Below, in pieces: positions 1 through 11,559 of a stretch of 64,000 nucleotides of DNA. The translations under genes were made by a program, and so were the position numbers. Location: the NCBI GenBank assembly GCA_003117195.1, contig BDSI01000001.1, positions 868,001 through 932,000 of the forward strand, given 5' to 3'. This DNA is from Eudorina sp. 2006-703-Eu-15. Taxonomy: Eukaryota > Chlorophyta > Chlorophyceae > Chlamydomonadales > Volvocaceae. Positions within the stretch are counted from its first letter, which is position 1. Every line of letters begins with the position of its first letter. Below the pieces are notes generated by a model. That model saw only the letters and a list, made by a program, of their open reading frames with translations, did not search any database and was not told the origin of the DNA.

Positions 1-1554
1 TACCGCACCAAGTACATTGGCGAGTCGACCCTACGGGTGCAGCTGCAGGCCCAGTGTGACCAGGTAGGCCAGTTGCAGGTGGACGCTGAGCACGGTCTCG
101 GCCCCACAGTTGGTTCTTGAGCCGGCGATTGAGGAAATCACATGAAGCGATCTGGGTCAACCCTGGCCTTGCATGTCAGATTGCTGGTCACCATCCCCCG
201 GTGAGCGCTGGTGTAAATGCGATGACCCTAATACGACGTGCCCGCATGTGCTGACGTCGCAGACACGTGACAGTCTCCAGCTGCTGCGGGTAGAGCGCGA
301 TAGCGTAGCGCGAGAGCGCGACGCCGCACGTGCGGAAATCGAGCAGCTGCGGGCCGACTTACAGGTGGGTCCTGTGGTGCAGGCGCTGGGCGCACAGTCC
401 CTTGGCGGAGCTGCACTGTCGGCATGGGGACATTCAATATGCCGATGTGTTTCATTTTCTCGATGCTGATATCGACTTTTGTAAGGTGACTTGTTTGGGG
501 CAGCCGCACGTCGATTCGCTTTCCCCAGTCAGCTGATATACCTACAACAGTTGGACTGACGATTGAACTCCTGTCTGCCTCGTCTGCTATTGGACCCACT
601 ACGCATACGTCCCCCGCCCGCCGCGAAGGCCGAGACGCGGGCAAAGGACGCGCTGCAGGTGGGCCCGTGGGTCTGTTTTTTCCAAATGTCTTGGTCTGAG
701 CTTGCCTTCACAGCCGGTTGCGAAATCGAGCTTATCCTGCATGATGAATGCGGTTGCTCCCTTCGTATTTATCCTTGAGTCGACCGACGCAAGTCAATGC
801 GGTGGCCTGTAGACATCAACAGACGAGAGTTGTACAATCAGCTTCCGTCTATCGCCCTTTTCGTCCGTTTGTGTGACAGGCGCAGATGGATGGGTACATC
901 GCCGAGGCGCAGGCGGCGCGCACGCAGCCAGTCGGCGCGGCGAGCGCGGCTTATGGTGCCGCCAATGACGAGAGTAAGTCCTTGGAAATGGTTACAGAGC
1001 GAGGTGCTTTCGACTCCTCTTTTCGGCGATCAGGTCTCCACCCGCCGCCGTTTTCGGGCAGTGGGCCATTGTGTCACATATTGTCGAGCTGACGCGTTGC
1101 CGCCGTGTCAGTCCTGGTGCATGGCGCAGCGGTGCCTGGGACTGCTTTGCTGCCGCAACGGTTTCTTCCGGCTTTATCGGATTTGTCGGTCGACATCGGA
1201 CGGACGTTATGTCATCCCGCCGTGTTGTGTGCAGATATGCATCCTGCAGAAGAATCTGGCCCCAGCGGCGCTGGGCGGGTGCTGGTCGAGGGCGGCAACA
1301 TCGCGAAGATGACAGTGCAGCAGATAAAGGATGCACTGACGCAGGTGAGGGCTTGGCGGGCTCTTGTAGGCTGTTGAGTTTCACCGTCCGCAATGATCGC
1401 CTGGCACTGCAATCCAATTTACTTGAGTGCTTCTTTCCATGTCAACACACGACAGGCCGGTTACCAAGAAGAGGTGTGGGAACTGGCGAACCGCAAGCCA
1501 GCAGCAAAGAAGACAGATTGGGTAGCTTTGCTGGAGCGACGCTCGGCATCGTAG
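1..1554 (+). CDS. 3' part of a coiled-coil protein with a SAP-like C-terminus (partial, 6 exons seen)
   Basis: Six phase-consistent exons end a gene that begins before the window: 1-63, 263-364, 629-658, 880-973, 1250-1344 and 1456-1554 (stop TAG 1552-1554), all with GT-AG introns. The first exons are charged and helical (for example RVERDSVARERDAARAEIEQ), as in a coiled coil. A short Ala/Gly linker follows, then a last ~45 residues starting MTVQQIKDALTQAGYQEEVW and ending KKTDWVALLERRSAS. This block has the helix-turn-helix spacing of a SAP (DNA-binding) domain, including an end that resembles the KKxDWVALL part of the motif, but the match is by eye only. The junction at 1344/1456 is phase 0 and falls inside the SAP-like block, which supports the model. 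The protein is not otherwise recognised; a chromatin or RNA-binding role would be inference. Confidence 0.6.
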
Positions 1555-1836
1555 TAAAGCTGCTTTTGGGTCGGATGGTCATTGGCGTCGATGAAAACGA
1601 GTAGGCTTGCAGGATTTGAGGCCATCGACGCACCGCAGCTGTCATACCGTGAAATGAAGTAGTACGTACATTGGATGGTTCGCTTCATTGCGTTTCGACC
1701 TGGAGTAAGCAAGATTAGATGTGGTGGTCCATGCAGCGATGTAGCTTCGATCCTTCGTTTTGTGAAATGCAGCGTGCACCTACGGTAGTGCGCTGTATCA
1801 TAGGCGGCGTAATGGACGCAATACGTGCCTAAGAGG
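1555..1836 (+). other. Intergenic: 3' UTR of the upstream gene and 5' UTR/promoter of the bestrophin gene
   Basis: About 280 nt lie between the two tandem genes. I see no convincing TATA box and no TGTAA signal here, so the 3' end of the first gene is not pinned down. Confidence 0.5.
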
Positions 1837-4800
1837 ATGATTACATATGAACATCGTTACTGGGGTCTTCCCCTGCTAGGTCGCTTGTATGGCAGCGCAT
1901 TTCCACGGGCATTCTTGTTCGCGACCCTGGCTGCAATCGAAACGGCTGTGCTCTTCGAATTCGCCCCGGCCTACATATCTGTAACCTTGAAGAATCCAAC
2001 CATCTTCCAGATATTCGGCTTCGTTGTGGGCTTCGCGGTGGTGTTCAGGCAAGGACTGGCTTTTTTGCACATAGTAACTAGCCGACCTACGCATCCAGCG
2101 TTTCCTTGAACAAAGAGCCGTAGATGCTCTTCTATATCCTTGTGTGCCATGAATTTGATACACACGGAGGATCCTGCTCGCCCGTGCAGAAGCAGCCTCA
2201 GCTACAACAGGTTCTGGGAGGCCCGCACGATGCTGCAATCTCTTACGGGAAGATTAACATATTTCACTATTGAGGTGTGTAAGGGCAGCTTCTCTGGTGA
2301 TAAGCTGCACGTAGGTAGGGAAACCCTACCTGACCGACTGCTCGCCCTACCTACCTCACCCCTCCTCACCCGACTGCATACCATCCAATGATAGCCTATG
2401 GGGCGACGTCGGCAGAGCCTTGCGGTGTCAGTATGGACACACAAACTTCCCCGCTGCTCTGGCGCTTCCGGACTCGCAGACGATTGCCGCTGACCTGGGG
2501 AGCATGGACCACGATATCGCCACAGAAGTGGAACGGAAAGCAGCGCACAGGTCAGATCAGCTACCATGCCTCCCTTGAGTACTCCAACGCACGTATGTTT
2601 TCTTGCAGTTACGAAGGGGGGGCGCTCGAAGGATGTGCGCGCGCTGTCCCTGTCTTGTATCACACCCCAGTATGATGAGCCAAGACGAGCCAAGGCACAC
2701 TCAACGCGGGCTAGTACACAGCGCACGCTGATCCTTCGCCGGTGCTTCCCGACACTGCCACCACGCATTCGTAGCCCGCGTAGCCAGCGTTCGTTTCCCC
2801 TGCCCGTCAGGTTCTGCAACGAGCTTCTGCACTTGGTCAGCCTCATGTACGGCCTCATGGTCAAACACCTGCGGAAGGACCACGACCTGAACACCCTCTA
2901 CCCCCACGACATCACCGGCAAGCCGCCGTACCTGGTAGGGCTGGGGCGATCAGATTGAGAAACGGAGAAGAACAAACCCGCAGCCGCCGCCACCGCCAGC
3001 GGTGGCGACGAAGGCAGCGCGCGCCCGCGCGGCGCACCAGCATGCAGACAATCAGTCAGGGCCGGGTTGTGCAGTAGCTCCCCGCAACGATTGCGCTGCC
3101 GACGCCGTGCGGGCTGCACGTGTTGATGGCCGTGCTCTGCGATCTGATAAGCCTGGAACCGGGCCTTCGCGTCTGGAAGCAAACCGTCCCCGTTGTCTTT
3201 GCTGGCGCCCATGGAGCCGACGGGCGCCCCGCCGACTTCCCCGGGTGTGTCTGGTTTAGCCCCACCGACCAGCACACGCACCCCGGCCCGCCTGTGTGAT
3301 CAGGACTCCAATGTGGGAGTGCGCGGCTGGAAGCGCTGGGAGGTGTTCGTGGTGCGGGTGCTGGCGTTGAACGACCTGTTTGCAATCGCCATCCCGCACC
3401 AGTGAGTCGGGGAGGGGTCCGGGACTCTGGGAGTCTGGGTCTGGGTCTTGGGTCGGGCCCAGGGTCGGGTCGGTCAGGTCGGGGCGGGTCAGGGCGGGGC
3501 GGGTCAGGGCGGGGCGAGTCGGATCGAGTCGGGTCGAGTCGGGTCGGGGCGGGTTCGGACCGGTGTTGCAAACGGTTTGACACAGACACCCTCCCGCCAC
3601 TCCCACAGCTGTGTAGCGTCCTGACCTCCAGGCCAGCTTTCGGAGCTCTGCTTGCATGGTGTATTGTACTGCACGCCTGCTGGCAGTGATGTCAGGGGGA
3701 CCTCTGCGAGTGTGATGGCGCACAGGGCCCCACCTGCACAGTCGGGGCGACTCGCCGTACCCACCAGGTGTATGTTAACTGCCACGTCACGTGTACGGCA
3801 CTGGCACTGGCGGCTGCGCGAGGCCGCGGCGTCTCCCACAGGCCACAGCACACTTCACCAGCTGGTGTGTGACGGTGATGTGCTCCACGCTTTGTCGGTC
3901 TCGCGCCGTGCTTTCGACTGGCAGGGAGGTGGACGTCCCCGTGATTGGCGGGTTGCGGGACGATGAACGGGCCCGGCTTCAGGACCTGATGCCGATACCC
4001 TCAATGAAAGGTGAGGTGTCTTCCGGCTGGTTACGTGGAGTCGGTGGCTGGGGTGGCGGCGCGGGTTGGAAGGGTGAGAGGGGACGCCGGGATGCGCTGG
4101 GCAAGGGCAAGGGCGGCCGCCCGTTGTAGGATTCGCACACTAGGTTTGATTGCACCACGTTGAGCAGTGCGTCGGTCGTGCATTGGAGAGCGCACCGCCG
4201 CGGCCTGCATCCGGACACGGTACGGGTGCTACCTGGGGCCGCCAGGATCGGAACAGCGCCGGTGGACAGGTGGGTGGTGTCATGTCGCATCTCCCATGCG
4301 CCCGAAAGGTACGGGAAGGTAGCAAGGTACGGCAGCTGGGCACGAACCGGCCGGGTAACGTCATCGCTCCAGTTGGCGCCATTGTGCCGACACCGTGTCC
4401 CTGTTACCGTATTTCTCTGCGCCCGTGCCCTCCCTCCGCAGCCACCATCGTAATGCTTTCGCGGCCCTGCCGGGTGGATGGGCCGGCCCCCCCCCCGCCG
4501 CCGCCGCCGCCGCCGCCCATTTCCCTCCCGCCTGCACCCGCAGGTTACGCCGCGACACTGAACGGCGCTCGGCCGTACGCCGTGTTCGCGCTGATCAACC
4601 AGCTGTACATCAGGTGCGTACGGCGGCAACCGCGTCGCGCTCTCCGCCCGCTGCTCTCCGCCGATGGCCCATGCGGTAGCGCTAGGAGCGCCACTGGACT
4701 CCGCCCCGTGGGTCTGTCCCTGGAGCCCAGAACCCCGTGGGTCTGTCCCTGGAGCCCAGAACCCATTCGGGACGCACGACGTGGGGGTCGGCCGGGCCCG

Positions 4801-7779
4801 CACGCGAGCTCGGTGGTACCTCCTTGCACCTCCTCGAGTGGCCGCACGTCCGGGTCCCCTCAGCCCCGGGGCATACGGACCTGGATCTGGATCTTCAATC
4901 TGGATCTGGATCTGGGCCTGTTTGTAAACCGACACTGGGCGCCTGCCTGAGCTGATTGAGGGCCCCTGGGCGCGCAGGCGGATCAAGGAGGGCGGTCTGC
5001 GGACGCTGCCGCCGCTGGCGTCCCGCTTGGGCGGCATCGCCGAGGAGGGCATGGCGGCCTTCGGCCACTGCTCCAAGCTGGCGTCCACGCAGTTCCCCTT
5101 CCCGTGGGCGCAGGCAAGCAAGTGCACAGCCTCAGCGGCGGGCGAAGGAGGGGAGTGGGGCGTACAGGACCTTGGTAGATATGTCGATACTGCGCTGCAG
5201 CCACAGAAAGGAATCGCCCCCGATGGCCGCGCTGGACATGAGGCAGAGCGGACCCCAGCGACACCCCTCCAGCGCACCAAAGCCCTCCGACACCCCTGTA
5301 TCGCACCGAGCCTCCTCCGATACCACATTCGTGCACCGATCCTCCTTGCAATGCACTGAGCCTCCTCCGAAACCCCTACGATGCACGCACCAGTTCCTCC
5401 GTCTCTCGTGGTGACCCGGCATTACCGCCACCCCTGTCAATACCCCCCACGTGCGGCCCCAGGTGGTGATGGCCTTCCTCGCTATCTTGGCGCTGCTGAT
5501 GCCCTTCGTGGTGACTAGCTTCGTAACCGAGCTGTGGATGGGCGTCGTACTGTCGTTCGTTGTCGTACTGACGTACTGGTCGCTCAACGAGGTGGCGTCG
5601 GAAATGGAGGACCCCTTCGGCTTCGGTGAGAGGCGTGGACAGGTGACCTGACCTGACCTGACCTGACCTGACCTGACCTGACCTGACCTGACCTGACCTG
5701 ACCTGACCTGACCTGACCTGACCTGACCTGACCTGACCTGACCTGACCTGACCTGACCAGACTATCGAGGTGGGGCCGCTGCTTGTCTGCTTCTTTGTCT
5801 GCTTGCAAAAGAGCTGCATAATAACTACCATAATGACCTGCCGCCTCACCTCCCCGGCGCAGACCCCAATGACCTGCCGCTGGCGCGGTACGCGTTCGAC
5901 TTCAATAACGTGAGGCCTCCTGCGGTAAATGCAGAGCTTGGGCATTAGCATGTCTGTCGCGGTGACCGCCGACACGGCACGAATCGTGGGCCATGATCCT
6001 GTGGGACGCCCTTGGGTGACGGCCTCCATCCCAGTTGGATGTTTGTCATCAAGGCGAATCTTGAAGCGAATCCGAAGCGGCAACGTTGCGTTTAATGCCG
6101 TGCTTTTGATCCGGAGGCGAAACATAAGACCGCAAGCCCCCTGAGGATGGTTGCCATCTAGGGTTTCGGACGCTGGGGTCTCGTTGCACGTCCGTGGGCA
6201 GCTGCCTCACTGAGGGGCGTTGTACTTGAGGCGATTCGCTGCGCGCCCGGCGGAGCCCAGGCTTCCGTCCCATGGGTCGCTGCTCCATGGTCTGCGCCGT
6301 TGCGCCGTTGCCGTTTGCCGTTGCCACAGGGAATCCTGGCGGCTACGCACCAGCTGCGACCGCCGTACTTTGACGAGCTCGACGCGGTGGGTGTGCAAAG
6401 GGCCGCCTCCGCTCAGGCACTGCGCACGGACAGCCACAAGTATCCCATTTGTGTAGCTTAGTAGCCGCGGTGGGGCCACGGTGTCTGGCATGGGGTATGG
6501 AGTCCTTGTTTTTTGAGGGTTTGCGAGTACCGGATGTGTGTATGGGTTGCTTTCATATGTGTACAACCCCTACTACCTACGCGTGGTGTGTGTGGGTTGG
6601 TTGCGCTTTTAGAATTTGTAGAATTTTCAAAGCGGTCCCGGCTTGCACGCTGGCCTCTGTGTTGTTCTGTGCGCAGGAAGTGCAGCAGCACGAGCAGCAG
6701 CGACGGCAGCAGCGGGGACAGCTTTCAGACCTGCCGGGGGGGGTCGGAGAGCAGTCGGACGTGGAGGACCCCGTCTGCCTGGTGCAGGTCAGTGGCGACA
6801 GTGGCGGCGGCAGTCGCTGCGAGAAGGCCGCGAGTGCCTCCAACGGTGCCGGCGGCGCTGGCTGTAGCAGCAGCAGCAGCCTAGCTGCCACTGTCGGCGG
6901 CTCCCCTGGCGGGGGCGCCGCGGTCGTCAGCGGCGGCGGGCCCCCGGGCGACAGCGCCGGCGGCCTCCCGGGGAGCTCACCGGACCGGCCCTCGACGCCG
7001 CTGTACGGCACCTTACCCGGGGCCACTTCAGGCAACAGGTTGCAGGCAGGCACCCCGAATTTGTCGAAAGCGCCCTCAAGGTAGGTACGACATGCCGTGC
7101 ATGGCCGTACGCACAGCCGCCGCCCGTACTGCCAGATCGTCCGTCAGCCTGGCGTCACGCTGCCCATCACGCCGTCTGCAGTTCTGCAGGGCCCCGTGTA
7201 TTTCCCTCTAATCCTTCGACGACCTTCAGCCCCTGGCAGCCCCTTGCACCACTCGGGCCTCGCGGCAGCCACGAGGAAAGCGCTGGTCGGCTGCTGGGCC
7301 CCTCGAGTCCCCCTGTCTGGGCTGTTTTTTTTATCTCACTGTCGCCCCCTGCCGCCCCCGCGGCCGTCATTCCCCCGCGCCCCAGATGGCTGCCCCTCGA
7401 GGCCGACCCGGCCAACATCAACGGGGTGGCGGACGTGGCAGCTGCGGCCGCTGCCGCTGCTGTGGCGCTTGCGGCGGCATCGACGTCGGCGGCTGCATCG
7501 CCGCTGGCTGCCGTATCGCTGCCGGCCGGCACAGAACCGCGGATGAGCCGGTACGCCTCCGCCAGCTGCCTGGCCGGCGAGACGCTCCTGGAGCCCCTCG
7601 GAAGCATGACTCGGAGGGCCAACGGTAGCAGCGGCGGCGCCGCCGCCGTCGGCTCTTCTGGTGTGCCGCCGAGCGGCGCGGCGGTGGTGTTCGCGACGCC
7701 GTTCAGCCGCCAGCCCAGCGGCAGGTGCGACTCCCCGCGGATCGCCCGAAAGACCGCCGTCTTGCCGGTCAACAATTGA
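1837..7779 (+). CDS. Bestrophin-family (UPF0187/RFP-TM) anion channel, 13 exons, ~686 aa
   Basis: Exons: 1837-2048, 2190-2274, 2432-2550, 2811-2934, 3304-3401, 3925-4010, 4544-4613, 4978-5113, 5463-5625, 5863-5909, 6330-6452, 6677-7080, 7386-7779 (TGA). All phases agree and the total is 687 codons. The family hallmarks are present: an N-terminal hydrophobic segment, SYNRFWEAR near residues 75-83, TQFPFPWAQ before the last hydrophobic pair, and EVASEMEDPFGFDPNDLPL near 353-371, the acidic EDPFG...DLPL block typical of bestrophins. Bestrophins are pentameric chloride/bicarbonate channels. The start ATG at 1837 lies just upstream of the first family motif and leaves no room for a chloroplast transit peptide, so thylakoid targeting is not supported. 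The last ~260 residues are a Gly/Ala/Ser/Gln-rich tail outside the conserved channel core. Two introns (donors at 2049 and 5114) use GC instead of GT. Exon 3 could instead start at 2480; the exon 5 start and the 6452 donor are the weakest calls. Confidence 0.87.
3461..3560 (+). repeat. G-rich degenerate minisatellite in a bestrophin intron
   Basis: Imperfect repeats of GGGGCGGGTCAG and GAGTCGGGTC run for about 100 nt just after the donor at 3402. They are strongly strand-asymmetric (G-rich on the sense strand). Confidence 0.7.
5644..5758 (+). repeat. Pentanucleotide microsatellite (TGACC)n in a bestrophin intron
   Basis: About 23 almost perfect copies of TGACC begin 18 nt after the intron donor at 5626. 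The same pentamer on the other strand, GGTCA, forms the array at 61164-61255 in the golgin gene. Confidence 0.95.
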
Positions 7780-8054
7780 GTCTTGAGGAGCTGGCGGCGC
7801 GGGACGCGGCGTGCGGGCGCGCGACGGAGTGGCGGCCAAGAGTGTGCCGAACGCAGCGCCGACGCGGTGATCTGCTTGTTGTACGGTGTTAGATGGCTGT
7901 TGGCTTCACAGAGCGACGCAAGCCCGGCGATGATGCGGCGAGTTGTGGGGTTTCTGGTAAGACAGTGCTCCCCAGGATGCAGAGGAAGTTACTTAGGATG
8001 CAGGCTGCAGGGTGTGAATCTTCATGCCGGGGAGGTGTGCTTAGGGTCATTCCG

Positions 8055-8090
8055 CAGGCAGGCAGGCAGGCAGGCAGGCAAGCAAGCAAG
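8055..8090 (+). repeat. Tetranucleotide repeat (GGCA)n grading into (AGCA)n
   Basis: About nine tandem tetramers, GGCA changing to AGCA at the right end. Confidence 0.9.
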
Positions 8091-8194
8091 GCGCGGCTAG
8101 CTGTGGCCGCCAGTGCGTTTTCAGGCAGGAGCAGGCTGTAGCTGGTCCCTTCCGGATGCAAGGACCTGCAGGCCTTACACCCTCGCAAGGTTCA

Positions 8195-8226
8195 TTTAGT
8201 TTAGGGTTTAGGGGTTTAGGGTTTAG
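8195..8226 (+). repeat. Interstitial telomere-like tract (TTTAGGG type)
   Basis: Reads TTTAG, TTTAGGG, TTTAGGGG, TTTAGGG, TTTAG in tandem. TTTAGGG is the plant/green-algal telomere unit (Chlamydomonas reinhardtii itself uses TTTTAGGG). Unique sequence on both sides makes this an interstitial copy. Confidence 0.75.
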
Positions 8227-9896
8227 CAGCTTTTGGGCATCGAGCAGGATAAGGCGCTTGAGCATAGGGTAGCTGGGCAGCGGGAATGAAACGTGAAGCG
8301 CGGATGAGCCGCGCCGTCCATGGCGTATTGCAGGGCTGGCAGGGCGGAGCCAGGCATGGCATGGCAAGGCAGGCGGAGCAGACGCAGGGCAGGGCACCGG
8401 TAGGCCAGGTCAGGGCATCAAACGATTAGACTAGACAGGCCAAGCCAGACCAGGCCGTTCAGGTAGCCAAGGCGATGGATACGCATAGAGCCCGAGTGCT
8501 GGCGCTGCTGCTGCACCGCGCATGCGGGCGGGAGGGACATAAGGAGCCAGGGGCACCAAGCGGCAGCATTCCTTGTGGTAGTCAGTCAGACAGTCAGCGG
8601 CATGCTAATGATTTTGGTCGCGAGCATGTTTCATGGATGCACATGCATAGAGTGTGGGCGGGTGGCGTCATGGAGTGGAGGCGGGTGGCGTCTTGGGAGT
8701 TAGTTGATTGAGCAGTGAGCAGTCGCAGTGAAGTACGCCCTCCGTCAAAACCCCGCATCGCAACGCCGTCGCATCGTCGGGATCATGGAGGGAGATCGAC
8801 ACAGCAGGCTTGCACGGGGAGCGGCGTGTTTGAGGGATTTAAAAGAGAGATTTAGCCCAGTGTTTGAGTGCCAGCTGCCAGGGGTGGAACGTTGCAGGAT
8901 GGGTGGCTTTGGGACTGTGGGGCAACGCGAGGGGTCCTAGTCGCGAGGGTTGATGCGGGCGCGCGATGCATTCCGTGATGTGGATGCGGCGGTGCGGTAC
9001 TCTGCTGCAGGAGCGCTGGTTCGCGTCGACATGCCGCAGGACATGGCGGTCGGTGATCGCAGCAGTGCCGCGCAGAGGAAGGAATCTTCGCGAACCCAAA
9101 TTAATTGTATTTTTATTACGGTAGCCGCGTGCCTGCCGCATATACATATATAGAGGAGGTGTCATCCCGAGAGGGGATGATGTGTTGGGTTGCCGGTTGT
9201 TGGTTGGCCCTCACGCCCTCTCACGGACATGCGACGTACGCGTCGCCCCGCCCGGCAGCAGAGCGGATCCCGACGTCCGCTGGCAGCAGGAGTGCCATCC
9301 TGCCTCCGGGCTGGGGGAGGGATTAGCGATTGTTTTAGGCAGTGGAGGTCGTGAGTCAAGGATCGGACACCGTGCCGTCGCAACTTTATGTTGTGATGCT
9401 GCGAGACCAGAGACGCACCTGGGCGCGGGAGCGGAGAGCGCCTTGCTGCCGTAGGTGTCAATGATGGAGTGGTGCCGACACGCCCGGGGAGGTACGAGGA
9501 TCAGTGGTGCTGTTGGAGCGGGGCAGTCCGTGGGAGCGACATCTCATTTCAAGCACGGAGGTGGTGCACTGGTGCTGTGAGCGGTCGCAGCCCGAGTCAG
9601 GGTGTGCCTCCACGGACGTGTTGAGCCTGAGGGGTGATACAGGTCCAGCGGATGCGACCTTCACGGCGGCGTGCCCACGGCGGGCTCCCCGCTGCTACAC
9701 TTGGGTATCGCAGTGTGCAGTGCTGTGGCCCCGGAGAGTGATGGGGCCAGCCCAACGGTCCGTTATGATGAGGGCCAGCCCGAGGGTTGAGTTGGCGATA
9801 CCGGCGGACCTTGGCCGCATGGACGGACAATGTTGGGTCTGCCTACAGGTTCCCATGACTGCGTCCATGGTGCCAGCAGTACGGATGGCTCGGGAC

Positions 9897-10113
9897 CAGG
9901 GTGGCTATCTGAAGATATAAATATATATTCGGCCGAAAACCTTGCGTTTTGATAGATACTTTCCCTCGGTGGGAAAATGGGGTTTTAGACACTCATGGCC
10001 TCTCGCACGGGGAAAAGCCCCCTTTGAGTAGATAAAATGCTGATACTTTCAGCACGATTGGACAAGGAGTATCTCCGGCCGTAGATACTCTGCAAAATAA
10101 GATAGCCACCCTG
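9897..10113. mobile_element. MITE-like element, ~217 bp, with terminal inverted repeats
   Basis: The left end CAGGGTGGCTATCT (9897-9910) is the exact reverse complement of the right end at 10100-10113. Imperfect inverted similarity continues inward (TATCT, CGGCCG, GATACT blocks) for about 40 nt. The interior is AT-rich relative to its surroundings and non-coding. Flanks are GGGAC on the left and CGCGGGAC on the right, so no clean target-site duplication is seen. Confidence 0.6.
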
Positions 10114-10630
10114 CGCGGGACGGGATTCAAAGTTGTTGAACGGCGACGGATACATTAGGACATTGCTTGGCCTTGTGGTTTGGCCCTCGCGGCGTTGGGA
10201 GTAGGGGAATGGCTCGCACGCAGTTGACACCATGAACCGTTGCCGTACCTTCGATCGTACGTGCGGCTCACCCATCGACATGGCTTGGAGCCTTGCCGGT
10301 AGCTGGACGACGACGCGCGGAGCTGCGCACTTGAGTGCCACATCGATAATACCGTTCTTCAAAACCACCCGTTTACAGAGCAAGCGATGCACGACGCCGG
10401 ATGAGTGCACGGCCTGGTGCTCCCCCAACGCGGCCCAGGCGGTGCGGCTCCGGTACCGCCCTGCCGCTGCTGCACAGGCGATGCCGCCAGCACGCCTAGC
10501 CTGCTTGCACCTGGAGGGCTTTGCTCCACCTTCGGCCGCACCCACGCACGGCCTTCCCAAATCATTACGAGTTTACAACACAACCGGGGATCTAGGCTGC
10601 CCTGCGGGGTAGCCCGTCCCTGGCCCGACC

Positions 10631-10792
10631 ATGTCTCAGCGTGTGTGTGCCCCATCGTCTATCATCACTGATCGCCTCCTTGCGGACATGGCCAGCCTTC
10701 GCCGTAATCCGTACATCACAAAGCTCGTCACCGGATTTGAGGATTTATATGGAGGGCGTGACGCAAAGAAAGGCCCATGCCGCTCCACATAG
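10631..10792 (+). CDS. Small orphan open frame, 53 aa, unrecognised
   Basis: ATG to TAG with mixed, non-repetitive amino-acid composition (RNPYITKLVTGFEDLYGG in the centre). No neighbouring exon joins it and no family is recognised. It may be a gene fragment or a chance frame. Confidence 0.15.
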   Translation: MSQRVCAPSSIITDRLLADMASLRRNPYITKLVTGFEDLYGGRDAKKGPCRST

Positions 10793-11493
10793 CTAACGAC
10801 CCAGATCGCTGATTAACTTAAACTGTCAACCACCGCTTACGGTCTCCATGGCCTGGACTGCAGTCGGCACCTCCGGTACCTTTAGGCCTATGACCCCTGT
10901 TCTCGGTCTCGGAGATGACGGCGTCCGCAACCACCGAAACAATGACAGAGGCGCTGAGAGACCCACACGCCGCTCCCGCTCGGCACGCCCCAATACGGCA
11001 CATGCAGCATGTAAATGAGATCGCACACGCAGCTGTCCCCGTACATGCCTTAACCATCCCGTACAGGTCATTCGGGGTCATCCAAAATCCGGAGTGCGGC
11101 AGGCCGTCACATAGCCAATGCACAACGGCATGTCAAATAGTCAGCTCCCCGGTGCGTGCGTTGCACAGACAGTAATACGCTGCAATAGATATCATCAGGG
11201 CTCCCCACTCCCCATTCCCGACTCAGGTCAACAGACCTCCGCCACCGCCACGCTGCATTCCGGGCATGCTCTCTGAAGCATCTCCGCTCCGCACACCGCA
11301 CTCGGGGCCCTTGACCAGCTCACCAGCCTGCCACTCACCGCTGCGGCAAGTCGCCGCAACCGCTCTCTCGCCCATACATCTCTCCCCGCGCGCCTAAATG
11401 ACCCCCGATGCACACCCCTGATGTCAGCACCGCCTGTGAACGCCCCGAGCCCAATCCGCAGTCAAGGTAATCGGCTGCTCCAAATCCGTTAGG

Positions 11494-11500
11494 TATAAAA
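11494..11500 (+). promoter_or_regulatory. TATAAAA motif facing the 3' end of GLYR1
   Basis: GGTATAAAAGCGG is the best TATA match in this neighbourhood. On the + strand it would start transcription near 11525-11530, antisense to GLYR1. No sense gene follows it, so function is uncertain. Confidence 0.2.
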
Positions 11501-11559
11501 GCGGTTCCAGCCAGGACTCGAGGTCACGCTTTGACTCACTCAACGCACGTCTGGTCGCT

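Larger units (their letters stand above)
7780..9896. other. Intergenic stretch with short repeats and no supported gene
   Basis: The stretch follows the bestrophin stop. It holds a (GGCA)n tract at 8055-8090, a telomere-like tract at 8195-8226 and a GGCAGGGC-type degenerate repeat around 8330-8450. Open frames here are short, lack splice-compatible neighbours and show no motif I recognise. No TGTAA is visible near the bestrophin stop, so its 3' UTR end is unknown. Confidence 0.5.
10114..11559. other. Gene-poor stretch downstream of GLYR1
   Basis: No multi-exon gene could be built. A 53-codon frame at 10631-10792 (starts MSQRVCAPSS, contains RNPYITKLVTGFEDLYGG) looks protein-like but stands alone. 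A TATAAAA box lies at 11494-11500 on the + strand. Part of this region is probably the 3' UTR of GLYR1, which is transcribed leftward. Confidence 0.4.

Noticed and set aside
4150..4450. Extra bestrophin exon (HVEQCVGRALE region)
   Set aside because: Exons 3925-4010 and 4544-4613 join perfectly in phase 1 and give continuous family-like sequence without it.
3979..5328. 449-codon open frame on the minus strand across the bestrophin gene
   Set aside because: It is a shadow of GC-rich exons and introns; the + strand carries conserved bestrophin motifs in splice-consistent exons.
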